Below, one piece after another: positions 8,782 through 18,271 of a stretch of 64,000 nt of DNA. Where the stretch lies: NCBI RefSeq assembly GCF_013087515.1, contig NZ_JABFCN010000022.1, forward strand, positions 62,001 through 126,000. Direction: 5' to 3'. Within the stretch, counting starts at the first letter, position 1. Every line of letters starts with the position of its first letter. Below the pieces are notes generated by a model. The model worked only from the letters and a program-made list of their open reading frames with translations, made no database searches and was not told where the DNA came from. The stretch is from Rhizobium sophorae (GTDB lineage Bacteria; Pseudomonadota; Alphaproteobacteria; Rhizobiales; Rhizobiaceae). The translations under genes were made by a program, and so were the position numbers.

Positions 8782-9777
8782 TCAAGCTCCGAGAACGATA
8801 TTGGCGGCACTTTCCTTCAGCTCGACACCGAAGGCGCGCTGATAGTGCTCAGCGACCAACGGGCGTTCCAGCTCATCGCATTTGTTGAGGAAGGTGACGC
8901 GGAAGGCGAAGGCGAGATCGCCGAAGATCTCCGCGTTTTCGGCCCAGGTGATGACCGTGCGCGGGCTCATGACGGTTGAGAGATCACCGTTCATGAAGGC
9001 CGCGCGCGTCAGGTCGGCGACGCGCACCATCTTCGAAACCGTCTCGCGGCCGTTCTTGTCACTGCCGAAGCTCTTCACCTTGGCGGCGACGATGTTCACT
9101 TCGTGATCATGCGGCAGGTAGTTCAGTGTGGTGACGATCGACCAGCGGTCCATCTGCGCCTGGTTGATCTGCTGCGTGCCGTGATAGAGGCCGGTCGTGT
9201 CGCCGAGGCCGATCGTGTTCGCAGTCGCAAACAGACGGAAGGCGGGGTGCGGCCGAATGACGCGGCTCTGGTCGAGCAGCGTCAGGCGGCCTGAGGATTC
9301 GAGCACGCGCTGGATGACGAACATCACATCGGGACGGCCAGCATCATATTCGTCGAAGACGAGCGCGACATTGTGCTGATAGGCCCAGGGCAGGATGCCG
9401 TCCTTGAATTCGGTGATCTGCAGCCCGTCCTTGACGACGATCGCATCCTTGCCGACGAGATCGATACGGCTGACATGGCTGTCGAGGTTGATGCGCACGC
9501 AAGGCCAGTTGAGCCGCGCCGCCACTTGCTCGATATGCGAGGACTTGCCCGTGCCGTGATAACCGGAGATCATCACGCGGCGGTTATGGGCGAAGCCTGC
9601 GAGAATGGCGAGCGTCGTGTCGCGGTCGAACAGGTAGTCGGTATCGAGGTCCGGCACATAGGCGTCGCCCTTGCTGTAGGCGGGAACGCGGATGTCGGAG
9701 TCGATGCCGAAGGCTTCGCGAACCGAAACGGTGGTATCGGGCAGTTCTGATATATCCAGGTCGATCTTGCTCATCAT
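8782..9777 (-). CDS. cobS: Cobaltochelatase AAA+ subunit CobS
   Basis: A 331-residue AAA+ ATPase that powers cobalt insertion together with CobT and CobN. Walker A GYHGTGKS lies at about residues 71-78 and Walker B LVFDEYD near 140. The N-terminus [22 protein letters not shown] is close to the Pseudomonas denitrificans CobS sequence. Two ATGs are adjacent (9777 and 9774). GGAG lies 2 bases before the first and 5 before the second, so the second may be the real start. It is the first gene of the cobS-cobT pair. Confidence 0.96.
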   Translation of the reverse strand: MMSKIDLDISELPDTTVSVREAFGIDSDIRVPAYSKGDAYVPDLDTDYLFDRDTTLAILAGFAHNRRVMISGYHGTGKSSHIEQVAARLNWPCVRINLDSHVSRIDLVGKDAIVVKDGLQITEFKDGILPWAYQHNVALVFDEYDAGRPDVMFVIQRVLESSGRLTLLDQSRVIRPHPAFRLFATANTIGLGDTTGLYHGTQQINQAQMDRWSIVTTLNYLPHDHEVNIVAAKVKSFGSDKNGRETVSKMVRVADLTRAAFMNGDLSTVMSPRTVITWAENAEIFGDLAFAFRVTFLNKCDELERPLVAEHYQRAFGVELKESAANIVLGA

Positions 9778-10084
9778 GTCTCCAAGGCGGGTGATGCCAC
9801 CCGGCCATACTGTCTCAGGCCATGTCGCAACCGTGACGCCGCGTTTTTTATTCCGCGCCCGTCCAGGTCGGAACGTCGGCGATGCTTCTCCGGGACTGAA
9901 ACGAAACCTCGGCGGGATAATGACCGCGTGCGAGCATTCTTGAAAGAGTCCCGGACAAGAAACGCCGCGTCCGGAAGGTCGGCGGAGGCGATGTCGGGAA
10001 AACGCACAAATATGAGCCGCGTTTGCCTGCGGCCTCAGCCGATTTGGACCATACCCGATTGAAGCCCAAGAGCAAGGACGGGAA
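9778..10084. other. 307-bp gap between cobS and the J-domain gene
   Basis: It should hold the cobS promoter, since the upstream gene ends at 10085 on the same strand. No hairpin with a T-run, repeat or convincing open frame was found. No cobalamin riboswitch box was recognised. Confidence 0.5.
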
Positions 10085-10702
10085 TTAACAAAAACCGTTC
10101 TGCTTCAACAATTGATAGGCCTGGATGACGGCGCGGAAACGCTCCTCGGAGCCCCGGTCGCCGCCATTGGCATCCGGATGGTGTTTCTTCACCAGTTCCT
10201 TGTAGCGGCTCTTGATCTCCGCCGATGTCGCATTGGCATCGAGGCCCATCGTTTCGAAGGCCTTGCTTTCCAGAGATTTCAGCTTGCGCGCCTGCGGAAA
10301 ACGCGGCCCGCTGCCCTTACCGCCTTCCTTGACGAAGCCGAAGGGATCGCGAACCCGGGTATAGGCGCCGGAGCGGATCTCCGAATGCAGCGGACTGTCC
10401 TTCGCCGCCTTGTTGACGCCGACCGTCCATGTCGGCCGATGGCCGGTAATCGCCTCTTTCTGGTAACGCGCGATCTCGCCGTCCGAAAGACCGGAGAAAT
10501 AATTGTAGCCCTTGTTGTATTCCTTGACGTGCTCGAAGCAGAACAAAAAGAACTGGCCTTCCGCATTGCGGCCGACGGGAGCGCGATGCGCCCCCTTCTT
10601 GTCGCAACCGTCCCACTGACAGGTAGGCGGCGCCTGCTCTGTCTCCGGCTCGCGTTTGCGGCGTGTTCGGATGCGATCGAAATATTTGGAATCAAGTCTC
10701 AT
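10085..10702 (-). CDS. J-domain (DnaJ-like) protein
   Basis: A 205-residue protein with a C-terminal J domain: [21 protein letters not shown], then [20 protein letters not shown], including the HPD tripeptide that stimulates Hsp70 ATPase. The N-terminal part holds a [15 protein letters not shown] segment with paired cysteines and a [16 protein letters not shown] motif, typical of this alphaproteobacterial J-protein family. The substrate and partner are unknown; DnaK is the expected partner. The ATG at 10702 is chosen because the further upstream frame runs over bolA, which is divergent. Confidence in the J domain is high. Confidence 0.88.
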   Translation of the reverse strand: MRLDSKYFDRIRTRRKREPETEQAPPTCQWDGCDKKGAHRAPVGRNAEGQFFLFCFEHVKEYNKGYNYFSGLSDGEIARYQKEAITGHRPTWTVGVNKAAKDSPLHSEIRSGAYTRVRDPFGFVKEGGKGSGPRFPQARKLKSLESKAFETMGLDANATSAEIKSRYKELVKKHHPDANGGDRGSEERFRAVIQAYQLLKQNGFC

Positions 10703-10804
10703 GACGGCGCTAATTATGGGGCTGTCGCGAAGCGACAACAAGAATTGACAAACGGGAATGTTGCTGGCTTGGTAGGTACCCTTTTCGCGAACCAGCAAGA
10801 CCGG

Positions 10805-11089
10805 ATGATGACCCTGCGAACCCGCATCGAAGAAAAACTTGTCGAAGCCTTCGCGCCCGAACGCGTAAGCGTCATCGACGAAAGCCATCTGCATGCCGGC
10901 CACCAACCTGATATCACCGGGACCGGCGAAACCCATATGCGTGTCAGGATCGTTTCCGGAAAATTCGCCGGCATGTCGCGGCTGGCGCGCCACCGGGCAA
11001 TCACCGACCTGTTGAAACCGGAGCTCGATGCCGGCCTGCATGCGCTGGCCGTCGAACCGGCAGCACCCGGCGAACCGACCCGCTGGTAG
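10805..11089 (+). CDS. bolA: BolA family protein
   Basis: A 94-residue single-domain protein with the BolA/IbaG fold. It starts TLRTRIEEKLVEAFAPERVSV, contains the conserved HxxH-like DESHLHAGH segment (about residues 26-34), then THMRVRIVSGKFAGMSRLARHRAI, where the RxxR/H loop of BolA proteins lies, and LHALAVE near the end. BolA proteins bind monothiol glutaredoxins and take part in iron-sulfur handling or gene control. It is divergent from the J-domain gene by about 100 bp, an arrangement also seen near cobST in other alphaproteobacteria from general knowledge. Start is at either of two adjacent ATGs. Confidence 0.9.
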   Translation: MMTLRTRIEEKLVEAFAPERVSVIDESHLHAGHQPDITGTGETHMRVRIVSGKFAGMSRLARHRAITDLLKPELDAGLHALAVEPAAPGEPTRW

Positions 11090-11129
11090 CGGCACCAAAG
11101 CCTATATAGGCGTTGGCGGCCCGCAATCC

Positions 11130-11172
11130 TACAGCGCCGCGCGTCTTTTCAGACGCGCAAAAGGACGCTGTA
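11130..11172. repeat. Intergenic palindromic repeat, family 2, copy B
   Basis: Outer arms TACAGCG (11130-11136) and CGCTGTA (11166-11172) enclose an inner hairpin CGCGTCT-TTTC-AGACGCG. It lies between the convergent bolA and CNNM/CBS genes. Compared with 5717-5758, the outer arms differ by a compensating base pair. Confidence 0.7.
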
Positions 11173-11191
11173 ACAATTTAAATGACTGGAA

Positions 11192-12502
11192 TCAGCTGGG
11201 CTTTGCGCCGTCTTCCCCGGCCGGGCGGATGCGCAGCTTGGTGATGCGGTTCTTCTCCCGCTTCATGACGATGAAACGCTTGCCGTGGAAGGTGAAGGCC
11301 TGGCGCTCTTCCGGGATGGTCATCGATTCGTGGATGACGAGGCCGGCGATCGTCGTCGCCTCCTCGTCGGGCAGGTTCCAGTCGAGCGCACGGTTCAGGT
11401 CGCGGATCGGCACGCCGCCGTCAACGACGACGGAACCGTCGGCCTCCTGGCGCACGCCCTGTATCTCGATATCGTGCTCGTCGGAAATGTCGCCGACGAT
11501 TTCCTCGAGAATATCCTCCAGCGTGACGATGCCCTGCACCTCGCCATATTCGTCGACGACGACGGCGAAATGCTGCTTGCGCCGCAGGAAGGCGTTGAGC
11601 TGGTCCTCGAGGTTGGTGCTGTCGGGCACGAACCACGGTTTCTGCGCGATCTTTCCGATATCGAGGTTCTGCGGCTCCATGCTCGGCTCGGCAAGCGCCC
11701 GCAGCAGATCCTTGGCGTGGACGACGCCGATGATGTTGTCGATCGTGCCGCGCCACAACGGCATGCGCGTATAGGGGCTTTCAAGGATGACGCGCACCAC
11801 CGCTTCCGGCGGATCATCGGCGTTGATCGCCCGCATCGCGGTGCGGTGGACCATGATGTCGGAGAGTTCGAGTTCGCTAAGATCGAGCACGCCGCCGAGG
11901 CGATCGCGGTCGGCCTTCACCACGGAACCTTCGCGGTGCAGCAGATCGACGGCGCCGCGCAGTTCCTCATGTGCCGTCAGCATCGACATCTCCCGCGAGA
12001 GGTTGATGCCGAACAACGCAAGGATCCGGCGCACGATCGCGTTGACGAAGGAGGAAACCGGGCCGACGACGAGGACGAAAAGCCTGGCCGGAAATGCGAC
12101 GGCGAGCGCGAAGCGCTCAGGCCTAGAAATCGCCCAGCTCTTCGGCAGCACTTCGGCGAAGATGACCAGGATGACAGTCATCGCCAGCGTCGCCAGCGCC
12201 ACGCCGGAACTGCCAAACAGCCCGAGGAAGAGGCTGGTGGCGATCGAGGAAGACAGGATATTGGCGAGATTGTTGCCGATGAGCAGCGCGCCGATCAACC
12301 GGTCGCGCCGCTCGATCAACTGCCGAACGAGGCCGGCGCGTTCGTCGCCATTGACCTCGAGCGTATGGATACGACTGCGCGAAACGGCGGTCAACGCGGT
12401 CTCGGAGCCGGAAAAGAAGGCGGACATGAGCACCAGCGCCGTGATCGACAGGATCTCCGGCCAGTATGTCGCGAGAAATGCCAGAGCGCCTTCGACCGAC
12501 AT
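11192..12502 (-). CDS. CNNM/CBS membrane protein (HlyC/CorC family)
   Basis: A 436-residue inner-membrane protein. An N-terminal DUF21/CNNM domain (about residues 10-190) has four hydrophobic segments and the motif AFFSGSETALTAVSRSRI. It is followed by two CBS domains (about 210-330; second one FAVVVDEYGEVQGIVTLEDILEEIVGDI) and a C-terminal CorC_HlyC domain. Relatives affect magnesium or cobalt transport; haemolysin in older names is misleading. Its ATG overlaps the aroB stop by one base (TGATG), so translation is coupled. Ion specificity is not deducible. Confidence 0.9.
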   Translation of the reverse strand: MSVEGALAFLATYWPEILSITALVLMSAFFSGSETALTAVSRSRIHTLEVNGDERAGLVRQLIERRDRLIGALLIGNNLANILSSSIATSLFLGLFGSSGVALATLAMTVILVIFAEVLPKSWAISRPERFALAVAFPARLFVLVVGPVSSFVNAIVRRILALFGINLSREMSMLTAHEELRGAVDLLHREGSVVKADRDRLGGVLDLSELELSDIMVHRTAMRAINADDPPEAVVRVILESPYTRMPLWRGTIDNIIGVVHAKDLLRALAEPSMEPQNLDIGKIAQKPWFVPDSTNLEDQLNAFLRRKQHFAVVVDEYGEVQGIVTLEDILEEIVGDISDEHDIEIQGVRQEADGSVVVDGGVPIRDLNRALDWNLPDEEATTIAGLVIHESMTIPEERQAFTFHGKRFIVMKREKNRITKLRIRPAGEDGAKPS

Positions 12503-13632
12503 CAGGGATGTTTTTCCCGGAGAAAGCTGATCACTTCGGACGCCGGAACGTCGTCGGCGACGAAGGACTGGCCGATGCCGCGCGTCAGGATGAAGGTGAG
12601 CTTGCCGCTCTTGACCTTCTTGTCCTGGGCGATCGCGTCCATCAGCGATTCCGCCGGCGGCAGGTCGCCCGGAATGTCGGACATGCGGGTCGGCAGGCCG
12701 ACCTCCTTCAGATGCCGCTCGACACGCCGCGCATCGTCGGGGCTTGCTAGGTTCATCCGTGCGGAGAATTCATGCGCCAGCACCATGCCGATCGAAACGC
12801 CCTCGCCATGCACGAGGCGGGAACTGTCATAGGCGGTCGCCGCTTCCAGCGCGTGGCCGAAGGTATGGCCGAGATTGAGCAGCGCCCGCTGACCATTCTC
12901 ACGCTCGTCGGCAACGACGACATCGGCCTTCGCCTGGCAGCTGGTGGCAATCGCCTCGATGCGCGCAGAGCCGCCTGCAAAAACCGACTTCCAGTTCGCT
13001 TCCAGCCAGGCGAAGAAATCCGGCTTGTCGATCAGCCCGTATTTGGCGATCTCGGCGTAACCTGCGCGGAATTCGCGCGCGCTCAGCGAATTCAGCACAT
13101 CCGTATCGGCCAGAACCAGGTCCGGCTGATGGAAGACGCCGATCAGATTCTTGCCGTGGCGGGAATTGATGCCGGTCTTGCCGCCGACGGAGGAATCGAC
13201 CTGCGATAGCAGCGAGGTCGGCACCTGCACGAAGCGCACGCCGCGGCGGACGATGCCGGCCGCAAATCCCGAAAGATCGCCGATGACGCCGCCACCGAGC
13301 GCCATGACGTAATCGTTGCGCTCGACGCGGGCTTCGAGCACCTTATCGCAGGCCCTCATCAGATGTTCGAAGCTCTTGGTCTTCTCGCCGGCCGGCAGGA
13401 CGACCTCAGCCGAGACGATGCCCGCTTCATCCAGACTTGCAACGACGGCCTTGAGATAGAGCGGAGCGACATTTTCGTCGGTGACGACAGCCGCCTTGCG
13501 GCCCTTGAGCCGGGAGGCGATCTCGGCGCCGGCCCGCGCAATCAACCCCGGCCCGATCAGGATGTCGTAGGCGCGCTCGCCGAGCGGCACATGCACCGTT
13601 CGGATGGCGGGGGCGGAGGGTATCGCATTCAT
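12502..13632 (-). CDS. aroB: 3-dehydroquinate synthase
   Basis: A 376-residue cytosolic enzyme converting DAHP to 3-dehydroquinate, the second step of the shikimate pathway, using NAD and a divalent metal. Visible signatures are the nucleotide-binding GGGVIGDLSGFAAG, the active-site run PTSLLSQVDSSVGGKTGIN, and the metal ligands in AEIAKYG, NLGHTFGHALE and HGEGVSIGM. The ATG at 13632 overlaps the aroK stop by four bases (ATGA), so aroK-aroB are coupled. The frame is open further upstream but would overlap aroK. Confidence 0.96.
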   Translation of the reverse strand: MNAIPSAPAIRTVHVPLGERAYDILIGPGLIARAGAEIASRLKGRKAAVVTDENVAPLYLKAVVASLDEAGIVSAEVVLPAGEKTKSFEHLMRACDKVLEARVERNDYVMALGGGVIGDLSGFAAGIVRRGVRFVQVPTSLLSQVDSSVGGKTGINSRHGKNLIGVFHQPDLVLADTDVLNSLSAREFRAGYAEIAKYGLIDKPDFFAWLEANWKSVFAGGSARIEAIATSCQAKADVVVADERENGQRALLNLGHTFGHALEAATAYDSSRLVHGEGVSIGMVLAHEFSARMNLASPDDARRVERHLKEVGLPTRMSDIPGDLPPAESLMDAIAQDKKVKSGKLTFILTRGIGQSFVADDVPASEVISFLREKHP

Positions 13633-14231
13633 GACGCTGCACTTTCCTTCTGAGCTTCGATCACGGCCTTTAAGACCTCGTCGGCCATGATTTCCTTGCG
13701 CACGTCGCGCGAAAGCACGGTGAGATCGGCCTGCGCATAGATCGGATAACGCGCATTCATCAGGCCTTCGAGCGTCTGCTTCGGATTTTCGGTCTTGAGC
13801 AGCGGCCGCGTGTCGCGCTTGGCGACCCGGTCCCACAGCACGTCGAGATCGGCCTTCAGCCAGACGGAAAGGCCGCCCTTCTTGATATGCTTGCGCGTCC
13901 GGTCGTTGATGAAGGCGCCGCCTCCGGTGGAGACGACACGCGGCCCGCTCTTCAGCAGCCGCTTGATCACCCGCGCTTCCAGCGCCCGGAACTCCTGCTC
14001 GCCATAGGCGGCGAAAAGCTCGGCGATCGTCATGCGCGACACCCGCTCGATCTCGAGATCACTGTCGATGAAGGGAATGGCGAGCTGGCTGGCGACGATG
14101 CGCCCGACGGAGGATTTGCCGGCGCCCATCAGGCCGACAAGGATGAGATTGCGTGAACCGAGCGCGGCGCGAGCTCTGTCTTTCAAGCTGTCAGCAACGG
14201 TCAGCAGTGGTTCACTCATCGGTCCATTCAC
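13629..14231 (-). CDS. aroK: Shikimate kinase
   Basis: A 200-residue P-loop kinase that phosphorylates shikimate at O3. Walker A GLMGAGKSSVG lies at about residues 33-43. The shikimate-binding DSDLEIE is near 57 and STGGGAF near 100. A lid segment with RDTRPLL follows near 140. The C-terminal tail after about residue 185 is slightly longer than in E. coli. The start could also be the ATG four codons later (14219), which has TGGA upstream. It forms a coupled operon with aroB and the CNNM/CBS gene. Confidence 0.95.
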   Translation of the reverse strand: MNGPMSEPLLTVADSLKDRARAALGSRNLILVGLMGAGKSSVGRIVASQLAIPFIDSDLEIERVSRMTIAELFAAYGEQEFRALEARVIKRLLKSGPRVVSTGGGAFINDRTRKHIKKGGLSVWLKADLDVLWDRVAKRDTRPLLKTENPKQTLEGLMNARYPIYAQADLTVLSRDVRKEIMADEVLKAVIEAQKESAAS

Positions 14232-14366
14232 ACTTTGTTTGCAAACCGTATCGACAAATGCAGGTGTAGCGTCAAGTCGCAGGCAAGGGAATCATGGCTT
14301 GAATACCGCTTCTTGCACTTGCAGATAGGCTTCTTATAACAGAAGCGAGCATGAAGGAGTTACCTG

Positions 14367-14543
14367 ATGCCGACCCTGTTCCGTTTCCTGTTCGTCTGCG
14401 CGATCCTCGCCGGGACGGTCTACGGAGCGATGCTGGCGCTTGTGACCTTCGTGGAGCCGCAGCAGCGCGACGTGACGATCCGCATTCCGTCCGAGAGGGT
14501 CAATCCGCCCGCCACGGGCGCCATCGACACGACCAGGAAGTAA
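14367..14543 (+). CDS. 58-aa single-pass membrane protein
   Basis: This short gene begins with ATG preceded by AAGGAG at 14354-14359. The product starts [20 protein letters not shown] and continues through a hydrophobic segment (about residues 4-28), then a polar tail [20 protein letters not shown] that should face the periplasm or the cytosol. The stop is 5 bases before the xerD ATG, so the two are probably co-transcribed. The function is unknown. The good ribosome site, tight spacing and transmembrane pattern make it a real gene. Confidence 0.75.
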   Translation: MPTLFRFLFVCAILAGTVYGAMLALVTFVEPQQRDVTIRIPSERVNPPATGAIDTTRK

Positions 14544-14548
14544 CCGGC

Positions 14549-15502
14549 ATGGTGGATCTCGGCCGTGTCCATGTGGAATCCTTCCTGGAGATGATGAGCG
14601 CCGAACGGGGTGCTGCCGCCAATACGCTGCAATCCTATGAACGCGACCTCGACGACGTCCGCTCCTTCCTGACGGAGCGCAGCATACGGCTCACCGAAGC
14701 CGCCTCCGCCGATCTCGCCGCCTATCTCTCCTCGCTCGCCCGAAAGGGCTTCAAACCCTCGTCCCAGGCGCGCCGGCTTGCCGCCATGCGGCAGTTCTAC
14801 AAGTTCCTCTATGCCGAGGGCCTGAGGACCGACGACCCCACAGGCATACTCGACGCGCCGAAGAAGGGCCGTCCGCTGCCGAAAACGATGGGCGTCGAAG
14901 AGGTCGGCAGGCTGCTTTCGCAGGCGGAGGCCGAGGCGGAAGATGCGGCTCCGGGCCAACTGCAGCGCCTGCGTATGCTGGCGCTGCTGGAACTGCTCTA
15001 TGCCACCGGAATGCGGGTCAGCGAACTTGTCTCGCTTCCCGCCCGTGTGCTCGATCAGGAAGGCCGTTTCCTGATGATCCGCGGCAAAGGCAACAAGGAG
15101 CGGCTGGTGCCGCTGTCGCATTCGGCAATATCGGCGCTCAAATCCTACGGGCGCCTGCTGACGGCAGAAAATGCAGCAGTGAAGGAGCCGCAGGAAAGCC
15201 CATGGCTGTTTCCCGCTGCCTCGAAGGAGGGATACCTGCCGCGCCAGGTTTTCGCCCGCGACCTCAAGAACCTGGCGATCCGCGCCGGCCTGACGCCGTC
15301 GTTGATCTCGCCGCATGTCATGCGCCACGCCTTTGCGAGCCACCTGCTTGCCAACGGCGCCGATCTGCGCGTCGTACAGGAACTCCTCGGCCATTCGGAC
15401 ATTTCGACCACGCAGATCTACACACATGTCCTCGAAGAGAGGCTGCAGCAGCTTGTCCAGACGCATCACCCCCTTGCCAAACAGGCGAAAAAGCACGAAT
15501 AG
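14549..15502 (+). CDS. xerD: Tyrosine recombinase XerD
   Basis: A 317-residue site-specific recombinase that resolves chromosome dimers at dif with XerC and FtsK. The N-terminal SAM-like core-binding domain covers about residues 5-95. The catalytic residues are all visible: R156 in TGMRVSE, H256 and R259 in HVMRHAF, H282 in LGHSDIS and Y291 in QIYTHV. This is a housekeeping gene, not a mobile-element integrase: it sits between aroK and accA, and no attachment-site repeats were seen. XerD rather than XerC is inferred from this neighbourhood. Confidence 0.93.
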   Translation: MVDLGRVHVESFLEMMSAERGAAANTLQSYERDLDDVRSFLTERSIRLTEAASADLAAYLSSLARKGFKPSSQARRLAAMRQFYKFLYAEGLRTDDPTGILDAPKKGRPLPKTMGVEEVGRLLSQAEAEAEDAAPGQLQRLRMLALLELLYATGMRVSELVSLPARVLDQEGRFLMIRGKGNKERLVPLSHSAISALKSYGRLLTAENAAVKEPQESPWLFPAASKEGYLPRQVFARDLKNLAIRAGLTPSLISPHVMRHAFASHLLANGADLRVVQELLGHSDISTTQIYTHVLEERLQQLVQTHHPLAKQAKKHE

Positions 15503-15564
15503 GACCGGCGACATGGGGCGGAGCCAGGAAAACGCCCCGGGCACAAGGAACGGAAACGCACCTC

Positions 15565-16518
15565 ATGCACAATTATCTCGACTTCGAAAAGCCGATCTCC
15601 GACCTCGAAGGCAAGATCATCGAGCTGAAGAAGCTCGCAACGGAAGACGAGAGCATCGACACTACCGATGAGATTGGCAGGCTGGAGGTTCGCGTCCGCG
15701 AGGCGATCGTCGAAATCTATTCCAAGCTCAATCCCTGGCAGAAGACGCAGGTCGCCCGCCATCCGCAGCGCCCGCATTTCGTCGATTACGCCAAGACGCT
15801 GTTCCAGGAATTCACGCCGCTCGCCGGCGACCGAAAATTTTCCGAGGATGCCGCGATCCAGGCGGGCCTTGCCCGTTTCCGCGGCCAGCCCGTCGCCGTC
15901 ATCGGCCAGGAAAAGGGCAACGACACCAAGAGCCGCCTGAAGCATAATTTCGGCAGCCCCCGCCCGGAAGGCTACCGCAAGGCGATCCGCATTCTTGAAA
16001 TGGCCGATCGTTTCGGCCTGCCGGTGATTTCGCTGGTGGATACGGCAGGCGCCTATCCTGGCGTCGGCGCCGAAGAGCGCGGCCAGGCCGAGGCGATCGC
16101 CCGCTCGACGGAAATGTGTCTCGGCGTCAAGGTTCCGCTGGTCTCCGTCGTCATCGGCGAAGGCGGCTCGGGCGGCGCCATCGCCATCGCCACCGGCAAC
16201 AAGGTCTATATGCTCGAGCATTCGATCTACAGCGTCATCTCGCCGGAAGGCGCCGCCTCCATCCTCTGGCGCGATTCCACCCGCGCCCGGGAAGCGGCGA
16301 CCAACATGAAGATCACCGCCGAAGACCTGAAAACGCTCGGCGTCATCGACGGCATCATTTCCGAGCCGCTCGGTGGAGCGCATCGCGATCCCGACAGCGT
16401 GATAGCGGCAACCGGTGACGTGATCGCCAATGCTCTAGCCGAAATGGCACCCCGCTCCGGCGAGCAGTTGCGCAACGACCGCCGTCAGAAATTCCTCGCC
16501 ATGGGCCGTAATCTCTAA
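15565..16518 (+). CDS. accA: Acetyl-CoA carboxylase carboxyltransferase subunit alpha
   Basis: A 317-residue subunit that, with AccD, transfers carboxyl from biotin carboxyl carrier protein to acetyl-CoA to make malonyl-CoA for fatty acid synthesis. It starts [18 protein letters not shown], the typical AccA N-terminus. The crotonase-like core shows [20 protein letters not shown] (about residues 159-178) and the oxyanion-type run [15 protein letters not shown], followed by [14 protein letters not shown]. Length matches the family. It lies 62 bases after xerD on the same strand and may share its transcript. Confidence 0.97.
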   Translation: MHNYLDFEKPISDLEGKIIELKKLATEDESIDTTDEIGRLEVRVREAIVEIYSKLNPWQKTQVARHPQRPHFVDYAKTLFQEFTPLAGDRKFSEDAAIQAGLARFRGQPVAVIGQEKGNDTKSRLKHNFGSPRPEGYRKAIRILEMADRFGLPVISLVDTAGAYPGVGAEERGQAEAIARSTEMCLGVKVPLVSVVIGEGGSGGAIAIATGNKVYMLEHSIYSVISPEGAASILWRDSTRAREAATNMKITAEDLKTLGVIDGIISEPLGGAHRDPDSVIAATGDVIANALAEMAPRSGEQLRNDRRQKFLAMGRNL

Positions 16519-16714
16519 CAGACATTCGGTTTCTCATCGATTGGGGCCAAATCTTGGCCACATTGATGTTATCTGTAGCATTCGCGCTTGCGGGGATGTT
16601 CCAGGCACGTCATAGGCTGGTAAGGACTTGTAAAGTATAAACCGTCTATGATTCCGTTTGATGCCCGGACTCCATGGGCGGACCGGGTCGCATTATCTTT
16701 ATGGGCTAGTTTGG

Positions 16715-17941
16715 ATGCGCATACGTCATTTTGCCTATATTTCCCTCATGGCGCTGGCTCTGTCCGGCTGCAATGACGCGTTGGAAACCGCGCAGGTCGA
16801 TCTTTCCAAGGTCAAGAACAAGGTCGAGCAGCCGCTTCCCAGCCATATCCTCGCTCAGATGTCCGCCAAGGGCATGGATCGCAATTCACCGATCATGATC
16901 CGCATCTTCAAGGAAGAAGGTGCCATGGAGATCTGGAAGGCGAAGACCGATAACCGTTTCGACAAGATCGCCGATTACAAGATCTGCGCCTGGTCCGGCC
17001 GTCTCGGCCCGAAGGTAAAGACCGGCGACCGGCAGGCGCCGGAAGGTTTCTACGACCTGACGCGCGCCAACCTGAACCCCAATTCCAAATATTATCTGGC
17101 GATCAACACCGGCTTCCCGAACCGCTACGACGCCGCGAACGGCCGCACCGGTTCCGATCTGATGATCCATGGCGCCTGCTCCTCCTCCGGCTGCTATTCG
17201 ATGACCGACCAGCAGGTGCTGGAGATCTACGCTTTTGCCCGCGACGCTTTCAAAGGCGGCCAGGCGACGGTGCAGCTGCAGGCTTTCCCCTTCCGCATGA
17301 CCGCGGAAAACATGGTCAAGCATCGCCTCGACAGCAATTACGACTTCTGGAAGATGCTGAAGGTCGGCTACGACAATTTCGAAGTGACGAAGCGCCCGCC
17401 CGAGGTAAATGTCTGCGAGAAGAAATACGTCTTCAATCAGCAGATAACCGACGGCGGCGCCTTCAATGCCGCCGGCAAGTGCCCTGCTATGTCGACGCCG
17501 CCGGCACTGACGGCGGCTCTCGCCTCCTACGGCAAGACCTACGATGCCGACTATGCCAAGGCGATGAGCAAATTTGACGGCATGGCCTGGTACGATCCCA
17601 CGGAAGCCGAACGCAAGGCCGTGGTCGCCAAGCTGCGCAAGGGCCGCGAACTTGCTTACGCTCCGACCGGCACCTCGCTGGAAGCCGGCCGCATGGTCAA
17701 GGTCGCCGAACTTGAAGACCTGATGGCCAAGCGCACCGCGCAGGGCCTCGCCGCCAAGACCGCGCCGGGCGCCACGCCTGCAGCACCTGCCCAGCCGCAG
17801 GCAACGGCCGTCGCGGCCGCGACACCTACGGCCGTGCCGGTGCCGATGCAGAACCCGCTGGCCTTTGCGGCGCCCGAACCGCAGGAAACGGCGGACGCCA
17901 CGGCAAAGAAGCCGTTCTGGAAATTCTGGGCGAGGAACTGA
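16715..17941 (+). CDS. L,D-transpeptidase lipoprotein (YkuD family, YafK-like)
   Basis: A 408-residue protein with a lipoprotein signal peptide (MRIRHFAYISLMALALSGC, lipobox LSGC, acylated Cys19). The YkuD catalytic motif HGACSSSGC holds H152 and the nucleophile C160. Such enzymes cut or form L,D cross-links in peptidoglycan, or attach or release outer-membrane proteins. The YafK/DpaA subgroup is the closest by the overall pattern. The last 80 residues are low-complexity, rich in Ala, Pro and Thr, and probably unfolded. The frame is open upstream to 16658, but the ATG at 16715 gives the lipobox its normal spacing. The exact reaction is inference. Confidence 0.88.
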   Translation: MRIRHFAYISLMALALSGCNDALETAQVDLSKVKNKVEQPLPSHILAQMSAKGMDRNSPIMIRIFKEEGAMEIWKAKTDNRFDKIADYKICAWSGRLGPKVKTGDRQAPEGFYDLTRANLNPNSKYYLAINTGFPNRYDAANGRTGSDLMIHGACSSSGCYSMTDQQVLEIYAFARDAFKGGQATVQLQAFPFRMTAENMVKHRLDSNYDFWKMLKVGYDNFEVTKRPPEVNVCEKKYVFNQQITDGGAFNAAGKCPAMSTPPALTAALASYGKTYDADYAKAMSKFDGMAWYDPTEAERKAVVAKLRKGRELAYAPTGTSLEAGRMVKVAELEDLMAKRTAQGLAAKTAPGATPAAPAQPQATAVAAATPTAVPVPMQNPLAFAAPEPQETADATAKKPFWKFWARN

Positions 17942-17946
17942 ACGGC

Positions 17947-18171
17947 TTGAACCCCGTTCTCTACGATCTTCGCGGCTTGAAATGCCCACTCCCCGTGATC
18001 AAGACACGCAAGAAGCTTGCCGCCATGGCGAGCGGCACGCTCATTCGCGTCGACACCACCGATCCGCTCGCCGTGATCGATATGCCGCATTTCTGCAATG
18101 AGGACGGCCACGAGCTGGTCGAGACGGAAAAGACCGAAAGCGGCCACCGCTTCCTGATCCGCAAGCGCTAA
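17947..18171 (+). CDS. TusA-like sulfurtransferase, TTG start
   Basis: A 74-residue protein of the TusA/SirA-like family. The conserved motif is GLKCPLPVIKT, with the sulfur-carrying cysteine at residue 13 in CPxP. Relatives relay persulfide sulfur, for example for tRNA thiolation. The start is TTG at 17947; GAGGAA lies about ten bases upstream, and no ATG occurs before the motif. It follows the L,D-transpeptidase gene by 5 bases and is probably co-transcribed. The TAA stop is shared with the start of a family 1 intergenic repeat. Confidence 0.85.
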   Translation: MNPVLYDLRGLKCPLPVIKTRKKLAAMASGTLIRVDTTDPLAVIDMPHFCNEDGHELVETEKTESGHRFLIRKR

Positions 18172-18271
18172 AGCGCGTCGCGCAAACCGTGCAGCGGTTT
18201 TCGCGATAACGAGATGCGTAAAAACAAAGACCTGAAACGCGACGGGCAAATCTGAACGATCGCCACGCGCT
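18169..18271 (+). repeat. Rhizobial intergenic repeat, family 1, copy B
   Basis: It shows the core CGCAAACCGTGCAGCGGTTT, then CGATAACGAGATGCGTAAAA, ACAAAGACCTGAAACGCG and a short tail. This is about the same layout as the copy at 5613-5716. Its first bases include the stop codon of the TusA-like gene. Confidence 0.75.

Noticed and set aside
9848..10075. A 75-codon minus-strand frame in the gap upstream of cobS
   Set aside because: It lacks a ribosome binding site and any recognisable domain, and the composition is that of noncoding shadow frames.
11285..12832. A 515-codon plus-strand open frame opposite the CNNM/CBS and aroB genes
   Set aside because: It overlaps two clear genes on the other strand and its product is rich in Arg, His and Asp repeats without any domain. 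This is typical antisense shadowing in high-GC DNA.
14549..15502. XerD-like recombinase as the integrase of a genomic island
   Set aside because: It is flanked by housekeeping genes (aroK, accA), carries the standard XerD residues, and no att-like direct repeats, cargo genes or base-composition shift are present.
16540..16570. GGCCAA-ATC-TTGGCC hairpin after accA as a terminator
   Set aside because: The stem is only 6 bp and no T-run follows, so it is not convincing as a terminator.
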